42,736 nucleotides of DNA from the NCBI GenBank assembly GCA_015661005.1, contig JACTTX010000010.1:1-42736 (forward strand). Direction: 5' to 3'. Shown here in pieces: positions 7,690 through 16,100 of this stretch; within the stretch, counting starts at the first letter, position 1, and each line of letters begins with the position of its first letter. This stretch comes from Candidatus Magasanikiibacteriota bacterium. Lineage in GTDB: Bacteria; Patescibacteriota; Patescibacteriia; Magasanikbacterales; JACTTX01. A program made the translations under genes and the position numbers. The notes under the pieces are model-generated. The model did no database searches, was not told the DNA's origin, and worked only from the letters and a program-made list of their open reading frames with translations.

Positions 7690-9435
7690 ATGAAGGTCTC
7701 CGTTATTCCTTTGCGACGCTTACCGACGCATTTTTTTACTTTGGATTATGACACCGCTGATCTTTTGATTGTGCCCGGGATGTTAGTGGAGATTCCCTTT
7801 CGCTCTAAAAAAATCTTGGGCGTTGTTTATGAAATTTCCGTAGAATCTCCGACCAGCACAACGCCGCCCCTCAAAAAAATTCTACAAATTCTTAATGAAA
7901 CACCACTACTGAATGCCACCACTCTCAAATTATTCCGTGATTTTCATGAACTCCATGGCGGGCCGAGTAGCGTTAATTTGGAATTATTTCTCCCGCCACT
8001 CTTAAAACGCCGCCTAAGAAAACTTCACCTTCCAGCAATGACGGGTCAAAGCAATCTACTACCCGGAAATATCACGGTCTTTCGTTATCACGCGGAAGAA
8101 GAACGACAACAATTTTTAAAAGATCAAACCCGCGGGGCTAAACGTCGCGATCAAATTCTGCTGGTTGTACCGCAAATTATAGAGACAAAAAAACTGGCTA
8201 AAAATCTTGACGCGCTTCCCTATCACAGCCAAATGACCTCTGCCGAACGCTTTGAGGTCTGGGAAAAGGCGGCCAATGGCGCGCCATTAATTGTCGGCAC
8301 GCGAATCGCGCTTTTTTTGCCGTGGCAAAAACTCAAAACCATTATCGTTGATAAGGAGCAAGACGAATCTCACGATAATTGGGATCAACACCCGCGTTAT
8401 CGCGGACGGGAAGTGGCCTTGCTTCTCTCTAAACATCTGGGTAGCCGCGTGATTTTCAGTTCCTATTCCCTTGCGGTGGAAACGGCGCTTTTTGCGGAGA
8501 AGAAAAAATGGCGTTCGGAGATCGCTATTTTTCCGCCGCCGCTTCCCGCCACCATCATCAATATGCGTGATGATCGAGATCGGAAAAACTTTTCACCGCT
8601 CTCGCTAACGGCGGAAAATGAAATTCGTAATGCCAACGGTGTTTTTATTTTGGCCAGTCGCACCGGCCTCTTTCATCATGTCTCTTGCCGCGATTGCGCA
8701 GCGGCGCTTCAATGTGAATCGTGCGGCCAGATGCTCACTTTGTATCGTGATCGTAACCTGATCTGTCACGCTTGTTCCCGCGTCAAATCAATGCCCGCCG
8801 TTTGTGCCAATTGTCAGGGCGCAAACTTCCGCCAGTACGGCGCCGGTCTTGAAGCCATCCAAGATCAACTCGCCAAAAAATTTCCCGAGCGCCATAATAT
8901 TTTTGTTGGTACGACCGTTGCGTCTCCGGAAATTGAATGGATGCTAATTGAAAAAATCATCATTGCCGACCCTGATATTTTTTTTCATCTGCCGGACTAC
9001 CGCGGGTTGGAACGGCTCTGGCATAAAATTCAGGAGTTGCGTTTTCTGGCGCCGTCCGCCGCCATCCACATCCAAACTGATCATCCGGACCATCCTTTTT
9101 GGCGCGCCTTAACAACCGCACCCGCAAATTTTTATAATCGCGAATGGCGCGCGCGGCAAAATTTTCTCTATCCGCCGTTTTCGCTTTTATTGGAGCTCTT
9201 TACTGCCACAGCTTCACAATCTGAAGGGCTGAAAGAAGCCCAACACGTCCGAAAAATGGCCACTAATCATGCCGACAGCAAAAATGTTTCTGATCCGCAA
9301 ATTTTACCAACCAGCCGCAAGGAACGCGCGGTTAAAATTCAAATCACCGTGAAGCTTGTTGGGAAAAATCGCGCCGAAGCCCGGCGCCGGATTATTGATG
9401 AATTGCCGGAAAAATGGTACGCTCTAAGCAGATAA
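7690..9435 (+). CDS. priA: PriA-like primosome protein lacking helicase motifs
   Basis: At 581 residues it is shorter than typical PriA (about 700-740). The N-terminus (GMLVEIPFRSKKILGVVYEI) matches the 3'-end-binding domain. Zinc-binding cysteines are retained (CRDC, CESCGQ, CHACSR, CANCQG, about residues 332-378). Family landmarks remain: QILLVVPQIIETKKLA, PLIVGTRIALFLPW, IIVDKEQDESH (DEEHD in active PriA), YRGREVALLL, LPDYRGLERLW and HPFWRAL. Missing are the Walker A loop (GVTGSGKT) expected before the LLVVPQI segment, the acidic box (DKEQ instead of DEEH) and the QVAGRAGR motif VI (replaced by IQELRFLAP). It probably cannot hydrolyse ATP. I infer a structural replication-restart role, or decay. 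It precedes def and fmt on the same strand. Confidence 0.82.
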   Translation: MKVSVIPLRRLPTHFFTLDYDTADLLIVPGMLVEIPFRSKKILGVVYEISVESPTSTTPPLKKILQILNETPLLNATTLKLFRDFHELHGGPSSVNLELFLPPLLKRRLRKLHLPAMTGQSNLLPGNITVFRYHAEEERQQFLKDQTRGAKRRDQILLVVPQIIETKKLAKNLDALPYHSQMTSAERFEVWEKAANGAPLIVGTRIALFLPWQKLKTIIVDKEQDESHDNWDQHPRYRGREVALLLSKHLGSRVIFSSYSLAVETALFAEKKKWRSEIAIFPPPLPATIINMRDDRDRKNFSPLSLTAENEIRNANGVFILASRTGLFHHVSCRDCAAALQCESCGQMLTLYRDRNLICHACSRVKSMPAVCANCQGANFRQYGAGLEAIQDQLAKKFPERHNIFVGTTVASPEIEWMLIEKIIIADPDIFFHLPDYRGLERLWHKIQELRFLAPSAAIHIQTDHPDHPFWRALTTAPANFYNREWRARQNFLYPPFSLLLELFTATASQSEGLKEAQHVRKMATNHADSKNVSDPQILPTSRKERAVKIQITVKLVGKNRAEARRRIIDELPEKWYALSR

Positions 9436-9457
9436 CAACCAACAGATAACATAAAAC

Positions 9458-9988
9458 ATGGGAAATAAACTTTCTATTATCACACATCCGAATTCTGCTC
9501 TGCGTGAAATGGCGCGGGAGATTTTGGCGTCGTCAATTATTTCTCCGGATGTTCAAAATCTGATTGCCGCTATGCTGGTCACGATGTACGGCGATGATGG
9601 AATTGGTCTGGCCGCGCCGCAAGTTGGGCGCTCGGTGCGAATAATTTGCGTCGGCAAACAGGCCTTGAGCATGACCAAAAATCCGGAAGATTTTGCGCAC
9701 GGACAAGATCTGGTACTAATTAATCCGCAAATTACCAAAAAATCTCTGCGGAAAGAGTGGGGTATGGAAGGATGCTTGTCCGTGCCCGGCGTTTTTGGCG
9801 AAGTCAAGCGTTATGTGACTGTGGGGGTGACGGCGCTCTCCCCAACCGGCGCCGCTCTGGCTTTTGATGCCTCTGATTTTTTGGCCCGCGTCATTCAGCA
9901 TGAAATTGATCATCTGGACGGGGCGCTTTTTATTGACAAAGCCCGTGATCTAGTTCGCGCCAAACGGACGAGCCGGACGGAACTTTAA
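9458..9988 (+). CDS. def: Peptide deformylase
   Basis: This 176-residue enzyme removes the formyl group from the N-terminal methionine of new proteins. All three family motifs are present: GIGLAAPQVG (about residues 48-57), EGCLSVPG (about 103-110, supplying the metal-binding Cys) and QHEIDHLDG (about 147-155, two metal-binding His and the catalytic Glu). Length is normal. It lies 22 nt after priA and 38 nt before fmt, the common def-fmt pairing in which formylation and deformylation enzymes are made together. No Shine-Dalgarno sequence is apparent before the ATG. Confidence 0.97.
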   Translation: MGNKLSIITHPNSALREMAREILASSIISPDVQNLIAAMLVTMYGDDGIGLAAPQVGRSVRIICVGKQALSMTKNPEDFAHGQDLVLINPQITKKSLRKEWGMEGCLSVPGVFGEVKRYVTVGVTALSPTGAALAFDASDFLARVIQHEIDHLDGALFIDKARDLVRAKRTSRTEL

Positions 9989-10026
9989 AATTTTTTATGG
10001 CGCCGCGTTTTTTTAACCCCTCACCC

Positions 10027-10968
10027 ATGATCCGCATTATTTTTTTTGGAACGGAAAACTTTGCAGTGCCAATTCTGAACGCGCTCCTTTCTGATCCACG
10101 ATTTTCCGTGGCCGCGGTTGTTACCAAACCGGACCAACCGGCTGGCCGCGGACGCGCCGTGACCGCTCCGCCAATCAAAAAAGAAGCAACCGCTGTCGGC
10201 ATACCGATATTCCAACCGGAAAAACTTTCCGACCCGAAATTTGTCTCCGCGCTTTCGGCGCAAAAGGCGGACGTGGCCGTGGTTGTGCAATATGGCAAAA
10301 TTATTCCCACTGCGGTACTGTCACTATTTCCCCGCGGCGCGGTCAACGTGCACGGTTCTCTGCTCCCTAAATATCGCGGTCCGTCACCAATTCAAACAGG
10401 GCTTTTGAACGGTGAAAAAGAAACGGGGGTTACAATAATGCTGATTGATGAAGAAATGGATCATGGACCGATTCTCTCACAAGAACGCCTTGCCATCACC
10501 GCACACGACACCAGTGAAACGCTTTTTACCAAACTTGCCGAAATTAGCGCTCGTCTTTTACCGGAAACGATCATAAAATTTCTCGATGGCGCCTTAACGC
10601 CACAACCGCAAAATCACCGTCTGGCAACGTACACTAAAATCATTGAACGCGAAGACGGACGTGTTCGCGGTGACGAAACACCGGATGATCTGGAACGAAA
10701 ACTCCGCGCCTTCACTCCATGGCCGGGAGTTTTTGCTGACCTGCAAGGGAAGCGCATAAAAATTTTGGCGCTCTCTCCCCTGCTCAAAGAAAAGGATGAA
10801 AAATTTTCTGAACATCAGAATGTTCTAAGGTGGTGGAAAACACCTGCGGGTCAACCGGCTCTCACTGTTCACAAGGGATCGATTATTTTACATCGCGTTC
10901 AGCTTGAAGGAGGTAAGGCAATGGACGGCACAGATTTTGCCCATGGGTATCAACGATTTTTTAAATAG
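10027..10968 (+). CDS. fmt: Methionyl-tRNA formyltransferase
   Basis: The 313-residue protein starts MIRIIFFGTENFAVPIL (Rossmann nucleotide fold), continues with VVTKPDQPAGRGRAVTAPP and contains the catalytic signature region NVHGSLLPKYRGPSPIQ and MDHGPIL (Asn, His and Asp of formyltransferases). The C-terminal part (about 205-313) matches the tRNA-binding domain (RAFTPWPGVFADLQGKRIKI). It formylates initiator Met-tRNA using 10-formyl-THF. An in-frame ATG at 9997 would add ten residues not found in the family, so 10027 is preferred. It forms a unit with def upstream. Confidence 0.96.
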   Translation: MIRIIFFGTENFAVPILNALLSDPRFSVAAVVTKPDQPAGRGRAVTAPPIKKEATAVGIPIFQPEKLSDPKFVSALSAQKADVAVVVQYGKIIPTAVLSLFPRGAVNVHGSLLPKYRGPSPIQTGLLNGEKETGVTIMLIDEEMDHGPILSQERLAITAHDTSETLFTKLAEISARLLPETIIKFLDGALTPQPQNHRLATYTKIIEREDGRVRGDETPDDLERKLRAFTPWPGVFADLQGKRIKILALSPLLKEKDEKFSEHQNVLRWWKTPAGQPALTVHKGSIILHRVQLEGGKAMDGTDFAHGYQRFFK

Positions 10969-10988
10969 GAAACATAACTTATCCACAG

Positions 10989-11017
10989 TTGCTTGGTGAA
11001 CGAACGTTCACTATACT
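10989..11017 (+). promoter_or_regulatory. lexA promoter with LexA operator in the spacer
   Basis: -35 TTGCTT (10989-10994), a 17-bp spacer and -10 TATACT (11012-11017). The palindrome GTGAACGAACGTTCAC (10996-11011), 7-bp arms around AA, fills almost the whole spacer. It contains GAAC-N4-GTTC, the core of Gram-positive-type LexA boxes (CGAAC-N4-GTTCG). Since a LexA gene follows directly, autoregulation is the obvious reading. Confidence 0.85.
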
Positions 11018-11037
11018 GGTTGATGACCTCTTCCTGT

Positions 11038-11622
11038 ATGAAACCTGTGGATAAGAAGCGGGTGGAAGCGCTCACACGTTTTTGGCAGGCCCATAAACGC
11101 CTGCCAAGCTATCGTGAAATGCTTCAGCTTTTTAGCTGGAGCTCCAAGGGAGCCGTTCATCACTTTGTTGAGCGGCTGATTAGAATTGGCTTGATCCGGA
11201 GAGATGCTGAACACAAGTTATCCCCAACGTCTCGCCTTTTGCACATTCCTATCCTCGGCACTGTTGAGGCCGGCTGGCCGTCACCGGCGGAGGAGGAATT
11301 GGTGGATAACATCTCTCTTGATGAATATCTGATTCCCCGCCGTGAAAGCACTTTTTTACTCAAGGTCTCCGGCGATTCTATGATTAACGCCGGCATCAAT
11401 CCTGGTGACTTGGTGCTTTTAGAACGTGGACGTGATCCCAAACATGGAGACATCGTCGTTGCGGAAGTTGATCACGATTGGACCATGAAATATTTTGACC
11501 AGCCAGAAAAATTTTCGCCAGTGCGTTTACGAGCCGCCAATCCTAAATATCCGGTGATCACAGCGGATGAAGAAATAAAAATCGCCGGCGTGGTGGTGGG
11601 AGTGGTAAGAAAATACCATTAA
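11038..11622 (+). CDS. lexA: LexA-type SOS repressor
   Basis: Counted from the ATG at 11038 the protein is 194 residues. An N-terminal winged-helix domain (RLPSYREMLQLF, GAVHHFVERLIRIGLI) is followed by the S24 self-cleavage domain: cleavage site EAG (Ala78-Gly79), nucleophile Ser114 in SGDSM and general base Lys151 in TMKYF. All three elements are intact, so RecA-stimulated autocleavage should work. A second ATG at 11023 sits only 5 nt past the -10 box and would make the message leaderless; it cannot be excluded. The operator in its own promoter and the Y-family polymerase gene 138 nt downstream make this a compact SOS module. Confidence 0.9.
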   Translation: MKPVDKKRVEALTRFWQAHKRLPSYREMLQLFSWSSKGAVHHFVERLIRIGLIRRDAEHKLSPTSRLLHIPILGTVEAGWPSPAEEELVDNISLDEYLIPRRESTFLLKVSGDSMINAGINPGDLVLLERGRDPKHGDIVVAEVDHDWTMKYFDQPEKFSPVRLRAANPKYPVITADEEIKIAGVVVGVVRKYH

Positions 11623-11675
11623 GCGAACGACGAGCCCGGCGAGGACAAAACAAGCGAGTAGCGCACTCCGCGTTG

Positions 11676-11720
11676 CGAAAGGTTGGGAAACCGCCGGTTT
11701 TCCGCTGGAGGCGCGCGAAG
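11676..11720. repeat. Imperfect palindrome between lexA and dinB
   Basis: The gap holds GGGAAACCGCCGGTTTTCC, nearly self-complementary, in a GC-rich stretch. A similar palindrome (GGGAACCG-G-CGGTTCCC) occurs at 21768-21784. It could be a short dispersed hairpin or affect dinB expression; no T-tract follows, so it is not an obvious terminator. Confidence 0.35.
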
Positions 11721-11760
11721 CGGTGTCGAACTGCGGGTCTTGGCATCCAACACACAAAAT

Positions 11761-13074
11761 ATGCACACTCCTTTCATCCTCTCTTCCTTTCCTCGTGCCA
11801 TTCTCCACGTTGACGGCGACGCTTTTTTTGCTTCCTGCGAACAAGCCGTGCATCCGGAATATAAAGGTCTGCCCGTGATCACCGGAAAAGAACGCGGCAT
11901 TGTTTCCGCGGCGAGCTATGAAGCCAAAGCGTACGGCGTCTCTCGCGGTGTGCCCCTATCAGAGGTCAAAAAACTTTGCCCGAACGCCATTATCCTTCCG
12001 TCTGATTATGAAACCTATTCCCTTTTTTCATTGCGTCTCTACGCCATCATCAGACGTTTTACTTCACAGGTTGAAGAATATTCCATTGATGAAGCGTTTG
12101 CGGACTTAACTGGACTGCGGAGAACTTTACGCGCTTCTTATGAAGATATGGCCGGACAAATCCAAAAAAGAATCCATAAAGAACTTGGGATTACCGTTTC
12201 GGTTGGTTTGGCGCCGAGCAAAGTTTTGGCCAAAGTAGCTTCCAAATGGAAAAAACCCGCCGGTTTGACGGTGATCCGCGGGCGCAATATTCACGATTAT
12301 CTAGAAAAATATCCAGTGGAAAAAATCTGGGGCATTGGTTCGCAGACAACCACCTTCCTCAACAAATACGGCATTAAAACGGCTTTACAATACGCAGAAC
12401 AATCCGAAGAATGGATCAGCGCGCAACTCTCCAAACCTTTTCAAGAAATCTGGCGAGAACTGCGCGGCGAATCAATCCTTCCGGTTACCACCGAACCGAA
12501 AGACACTTACGCTTCTATCGGCAAAAGCAAAACATTTACCCCGTCTTCCAGCAACAAAAATTATGTCTTTGCCCAGTTGGCCAAAAATATTGAAAACGCC
12601 AGCATCAAAGCGCGCCGCTACGGCCTCTTGGCCAAACGTCTCATCATTTATTTGCGCACCCAAGATTTTCGGCACACCGGAGTGGAAGCACAACTCTCCC
12701 GCGCCAGCGCCTTTCCAAATGAACTGCTCGTCGCCGCACAAAATCTCTTTGGCCAAATCTTTAATGAGCATGAACAATATCGCGCCACTGGTGTCGTGCT
12801 GATGGATTTTGTTTCCCAGGATTCTTTACAACTTTCACTGTTTGAACGGCCGCTAACCGTTAACAATCTACGGGCGCTTTATGAAGCCATTGATTCTCTT
12901 GACGCCCGTTTTGGCAAGCATACGGTTTTTGCTGGCGCCGCTTTCCCTGCTTATCAGACACCAACGTATGTCGGAGACCGTGCAGAATTAGCCGGACGCA
13001 AAAAACACAGGATTAAAGGAGAAACTAACCGTCAACGTTTAAGCGTACCGATGATAATGAAGGAAGTGCGATAA
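11761..13074 (+). CDS. dinB: Y-family translesion DNA polymerase (DinB/UmuC)
   Basis: The 437-residue protein opens with ILHVDGDAFFASCEQ (first catalytic Asp), then GVSRGVPLSEVKKLCPNAI and QVEEYSIDEAFADLTG (catalytic Asp-Glu), a thumb region (SVGLAPSKVLAKVASKWKKP, KIWGIG) and a little-finger domain. QLSLF at about residue 360 is a canonical beta-clamp binding motif. DinB and UmuC are hard to separate without a tree; the length and clamp motif fit either. No separate operator is visible in the 138-nt gap after lexA, so it is probably read from the lexA promoter and induced by DNA damage. A long in-frame upstream extension (from 11683) has no family-like sequence and was trimmed to the ATG at 11761. 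Confidence 0.93.
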   Translation: MHTPFILSSFPRAILHVDGDAFFASCEQAVHPEYKGLPVITGKERGIVSAASYEAKAYGVSRGVPLSEVKKLCPNAIILPSDYETYSLFSLRLYAIIRRFTSQVEEYSIDEAFADLTGLRRTLRASYEDMAGQIQKRIHKELGITVSVGLAPSKVLAKVASKWKKPAGLTVIRGRNIHDYLEKYPVEKIWGIGSQTTTFLNKYGIKTALQYAEQSEEWISAQLSKPFQEIWRELRGESILPVTTEPKDTYASIGKSKTFTPSSSNKNYVFAQLAKNIENASIKARRYGLLAKRLIIYLRTQDFRHTGVEAQLSRASAFPNELLVAAQNLFGQIFNEHEQYRATGVVLMDFVSQDSLQLSLFERPLTVNNLRALYEAIDSLDARFGKHTVFAGAAFPAYQTPTYVGDRAELAGRKKHRIKGETNRQRLSVPMIMKEVR

Positions 13075-13094
13075 CAATGGACAGAGAGCATAGT

Positions 13095-13156
13095 GAAGAG
13101 TGAACGGCAAATGACGTTCTTGTTCTAAGCAACACGGCATTTGCCGTTCACTCTTC
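13095..13156. repeat. Palindromic element A (conserved-loop family)
   Basis: Perfect 19-bp arms (13095-13113 and 13138-13156, containing GTGAACGGCAAATG) flank a 24-nt loop whose core is TTCTTGTTCTAAGCAACAC. The same loop occurs in element E inner (36266-36289) and, reversed, near 25401-25425 and 26250-26262. The element lies between the converging 3' ends of dinB and the A2M gene, where it could serve as a two-way terminator. Confidence 0.85.
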
Positions 13157-13163
13157 AACACGA

Positions 13164-16100
13164 TTATCGCGCATTCACCTTGAACACTTTTCCTTCATTG
13201 TGGCCGTTCGCTGACGGATTATAGAACTCGTAAGCGCGAGTCGGCGGCACACGGAACTCGCCGGGTGTTACGGCTTGCGCTAAAAATTCATATTCATAAA
13301 CGCCGGGCCGCAAATTTTCGGCAAACAAGAAGACGCGATCATCACGCAACTCCGTGTGCGACCAGACATTTTCCCACCACCAATCATATTCCCAATCAGC
13401 CAGACAATATGATTCCCCTGACCAATCCGGAAAACACTGTTGCGTTTTATCCGCCAACTGTTGGGGACTGGTCTTCAAAGTAAAATCAATAGGTTCTAAT
13501 CCGGCCGGCAGATGATCTTCAAAGGCCACAAAACGATGCGCTTTGGTGGAGACCAGCCGCATCCGTACCCGCACCGTTTCTCCTTGACGCGCTGAACTCA
13601 AAGGATGCAAACGCTTAGCGTCTTTCAAAGAATACACCTCTGACGTCACGCTAAAGCCATTTTCAAACGACGCAATTTTCTCAATTTCACGATAAACGCG
13701 CATCGTCACGTCATAGAAATAATGCGTATCAGAATCTTTCTTCACAGAAACTTCATGGTCAGCGCCTTTGGCGAGCAGGGTAGAAATTGGAAACTCCACT
13801 TGCCGCTCGCCTGAGAGATCGCCCTTCTCAAACGGTAAGGTCTCTGCCAAGGCCGAATCCAGATACACCTGCACCACGGACGCTTTCTCGGAAATTGGAT
13901 GCTTCGTCACATAATCCGCCAAGCCAATCAAAGTCATAGCCGTACTTTGCGTGCTCATCCAATAACCATTCAATCTTTGCGTCGTGAGCCAACGAATTAA
14001 CCGATCATTCATCTCATCTTTTGGCGTAATCCGCAAAAGAGCTTGCAAATAAATGCTCGTTGAACGGACGTCGCTGTTCATGAAGTAGTCGTTGTAGCCG
14101 GTATCTTCCGTGATGTACGCGGTGGAGGAATTCAGGAAAACAACTTTGGCGCTGATCTCCCCCAGCACGCTCTTAGCCCGTGCGTCACTCCCGTCAATTT
14201 TCTGAAGCGCCATTGCTAAATACGCTTTACCAAAAACCGCCAACTCATCGCGCGCCTCATAGACCGATTGCGCATAACCGCCCAAATTTCCGGCATCATA
14301 GTCCGCCACCATTGCTAAAACCTGCGCCCGCTCGTTCAGATAATATCGCGCTTGTTCTGAAAACGGCCGGGCCAGATATTCCCGCAAATAATTTTGCGCG
14401 CGATTCAACACTTCCCGGTCAACATCATATCCGGCCGCCTGCGCCCGCGACAATCCCCAAAAAACGTAAGCCGTCAGATGCGGATATGTTTGCGTACTCT
14501 CTGACCAGAAACCAAAACCGCCGTCACTCCTCTGCATCGGAATTAAACGCTTGATTGCTTCCCCCACTTTAGCGTGGGCCTTTTTGAGTAGAGCTTCGTC
14601 ACCGACCGCTAATTTTTTGGCAACCAACTCCTCATAGAGCAAGGCGGCAATGAGCGCGCTCGTTGTTTGTTCTGAACAACCGTATTCAAAATCCACCAAA
14701 TACTTAACGCTGTCACCAAGTCCACTTCCAACGTTGGTGGTAACGGCCACTTTCACTTCACCAGCGCCCGGAATAATCTGATCCGGGATCTGAATTTTTT
14801 CTGTGGCGGTACGACCAAAGATGTTTGAAGCCGTCGTAGCTTCCGGCACCGAGTACGGAAGAATGGGGATGGAGACCTCAAACCCGTCTTCCAATCCATT
14901 TCCTTTAACTTGAACGCGAAACTTTGCTTGCATTGACGTGATTGACGCCTTGACTACCCAATAAATCGGGCTACGCGATTTTGCGCCAAGCGTGACAGTT
15001 CGCAACGATTCCCCGGAAACGCCAACGCCTTCAGCAGTTATTTCTACACTGGCAGTCATCGCGCGATCAGTATTATTGAAAACTGTGGCGCCAACAACGG
15101 CCGTATCATCATGACGCATTAAACGCGGCAGGAGCGGCTCAACCATCAAATCACGGCGGGTAATAATTTTAGCTTCAGTGGCGCCGACAATGGTATCTTT
15201 TGTTGCCCCGATCGCCAAAATCTGCCAGCTCGTCAGATTGTCCGGCAGTTTGAAATTCACCGTGGCTCGGCCATCACCGTCCGTGATCACATCCGCTTTC
15301 CAAAAAGCCGTGTCCAAGAAATTACCGCGCACCGCCGGCGACTCCTCACCCTTACCGCCACCCATCCCGTCTCCCTGGGTTTCCACAAACACTTTTTTAA
15401 TGAGTTGCGTTAATGTGTTGGCGGTGGTTACGCCAATTGATCGAGTGAACCAAAACCGACCAAGTATATTTTTGTCAATTGCGCCCAAAAGCGCAACGAC
15501 CCGTTCATCAACAACGCCAATGGAGACCTCGGCCGACACCCCTGTCCCGTCACTCCGACGCGTCCGAACATCCAAGGTTACGTTATTGCCCGGCCGATAC
15601 ACCGCTTTATCCGGTGTAACTTTCAGATCCAAAACCTTTCCGGCGGTATTCACCATCAGATTGGCATACCCAACTCTTAACTCCGGCGCGCCATCACCGC
15701 CGCCTTTAACCGTCACCACGGAAACATAAATGTTCGGCACGGAGCTTCCCGTAATGGGAATTTGAATGGTGCGGTGGTTCGTGTCCAAATCAATTACCCG
15801 ATACTCCCGAATCGTTTCCCGTTCTATTGTGACCAAGGCCTTGGCTTTGGCAAACGGTGTTTGGACCAAAAGTTCCGCCGTCTCGCCAACTTGGTAATCA
15901 GCTTTGGTCTGGATGATTTTCATTGTCTGATCATCGGAAATGCGGATCGTTCCCTCTTCACCTTTATACACATACCGCGATACGGACGCGGCAATTCTCC
16001 GGCCGTGATCATCCGTGGTTTCTGCAACGGCCACAAATTCACCGCCTTCGTCCGGCGTGAAAGAAACATTTGCCTTGCCGTCAAGACCAATGATGAACGG

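Noticed and set aside
11683-11760. N-terminal extension of the Y-family polymerase
   Set aside because: The 26 extra residues are low-complexity, come from a GC-rich palindromic stretch and are not part of the family.
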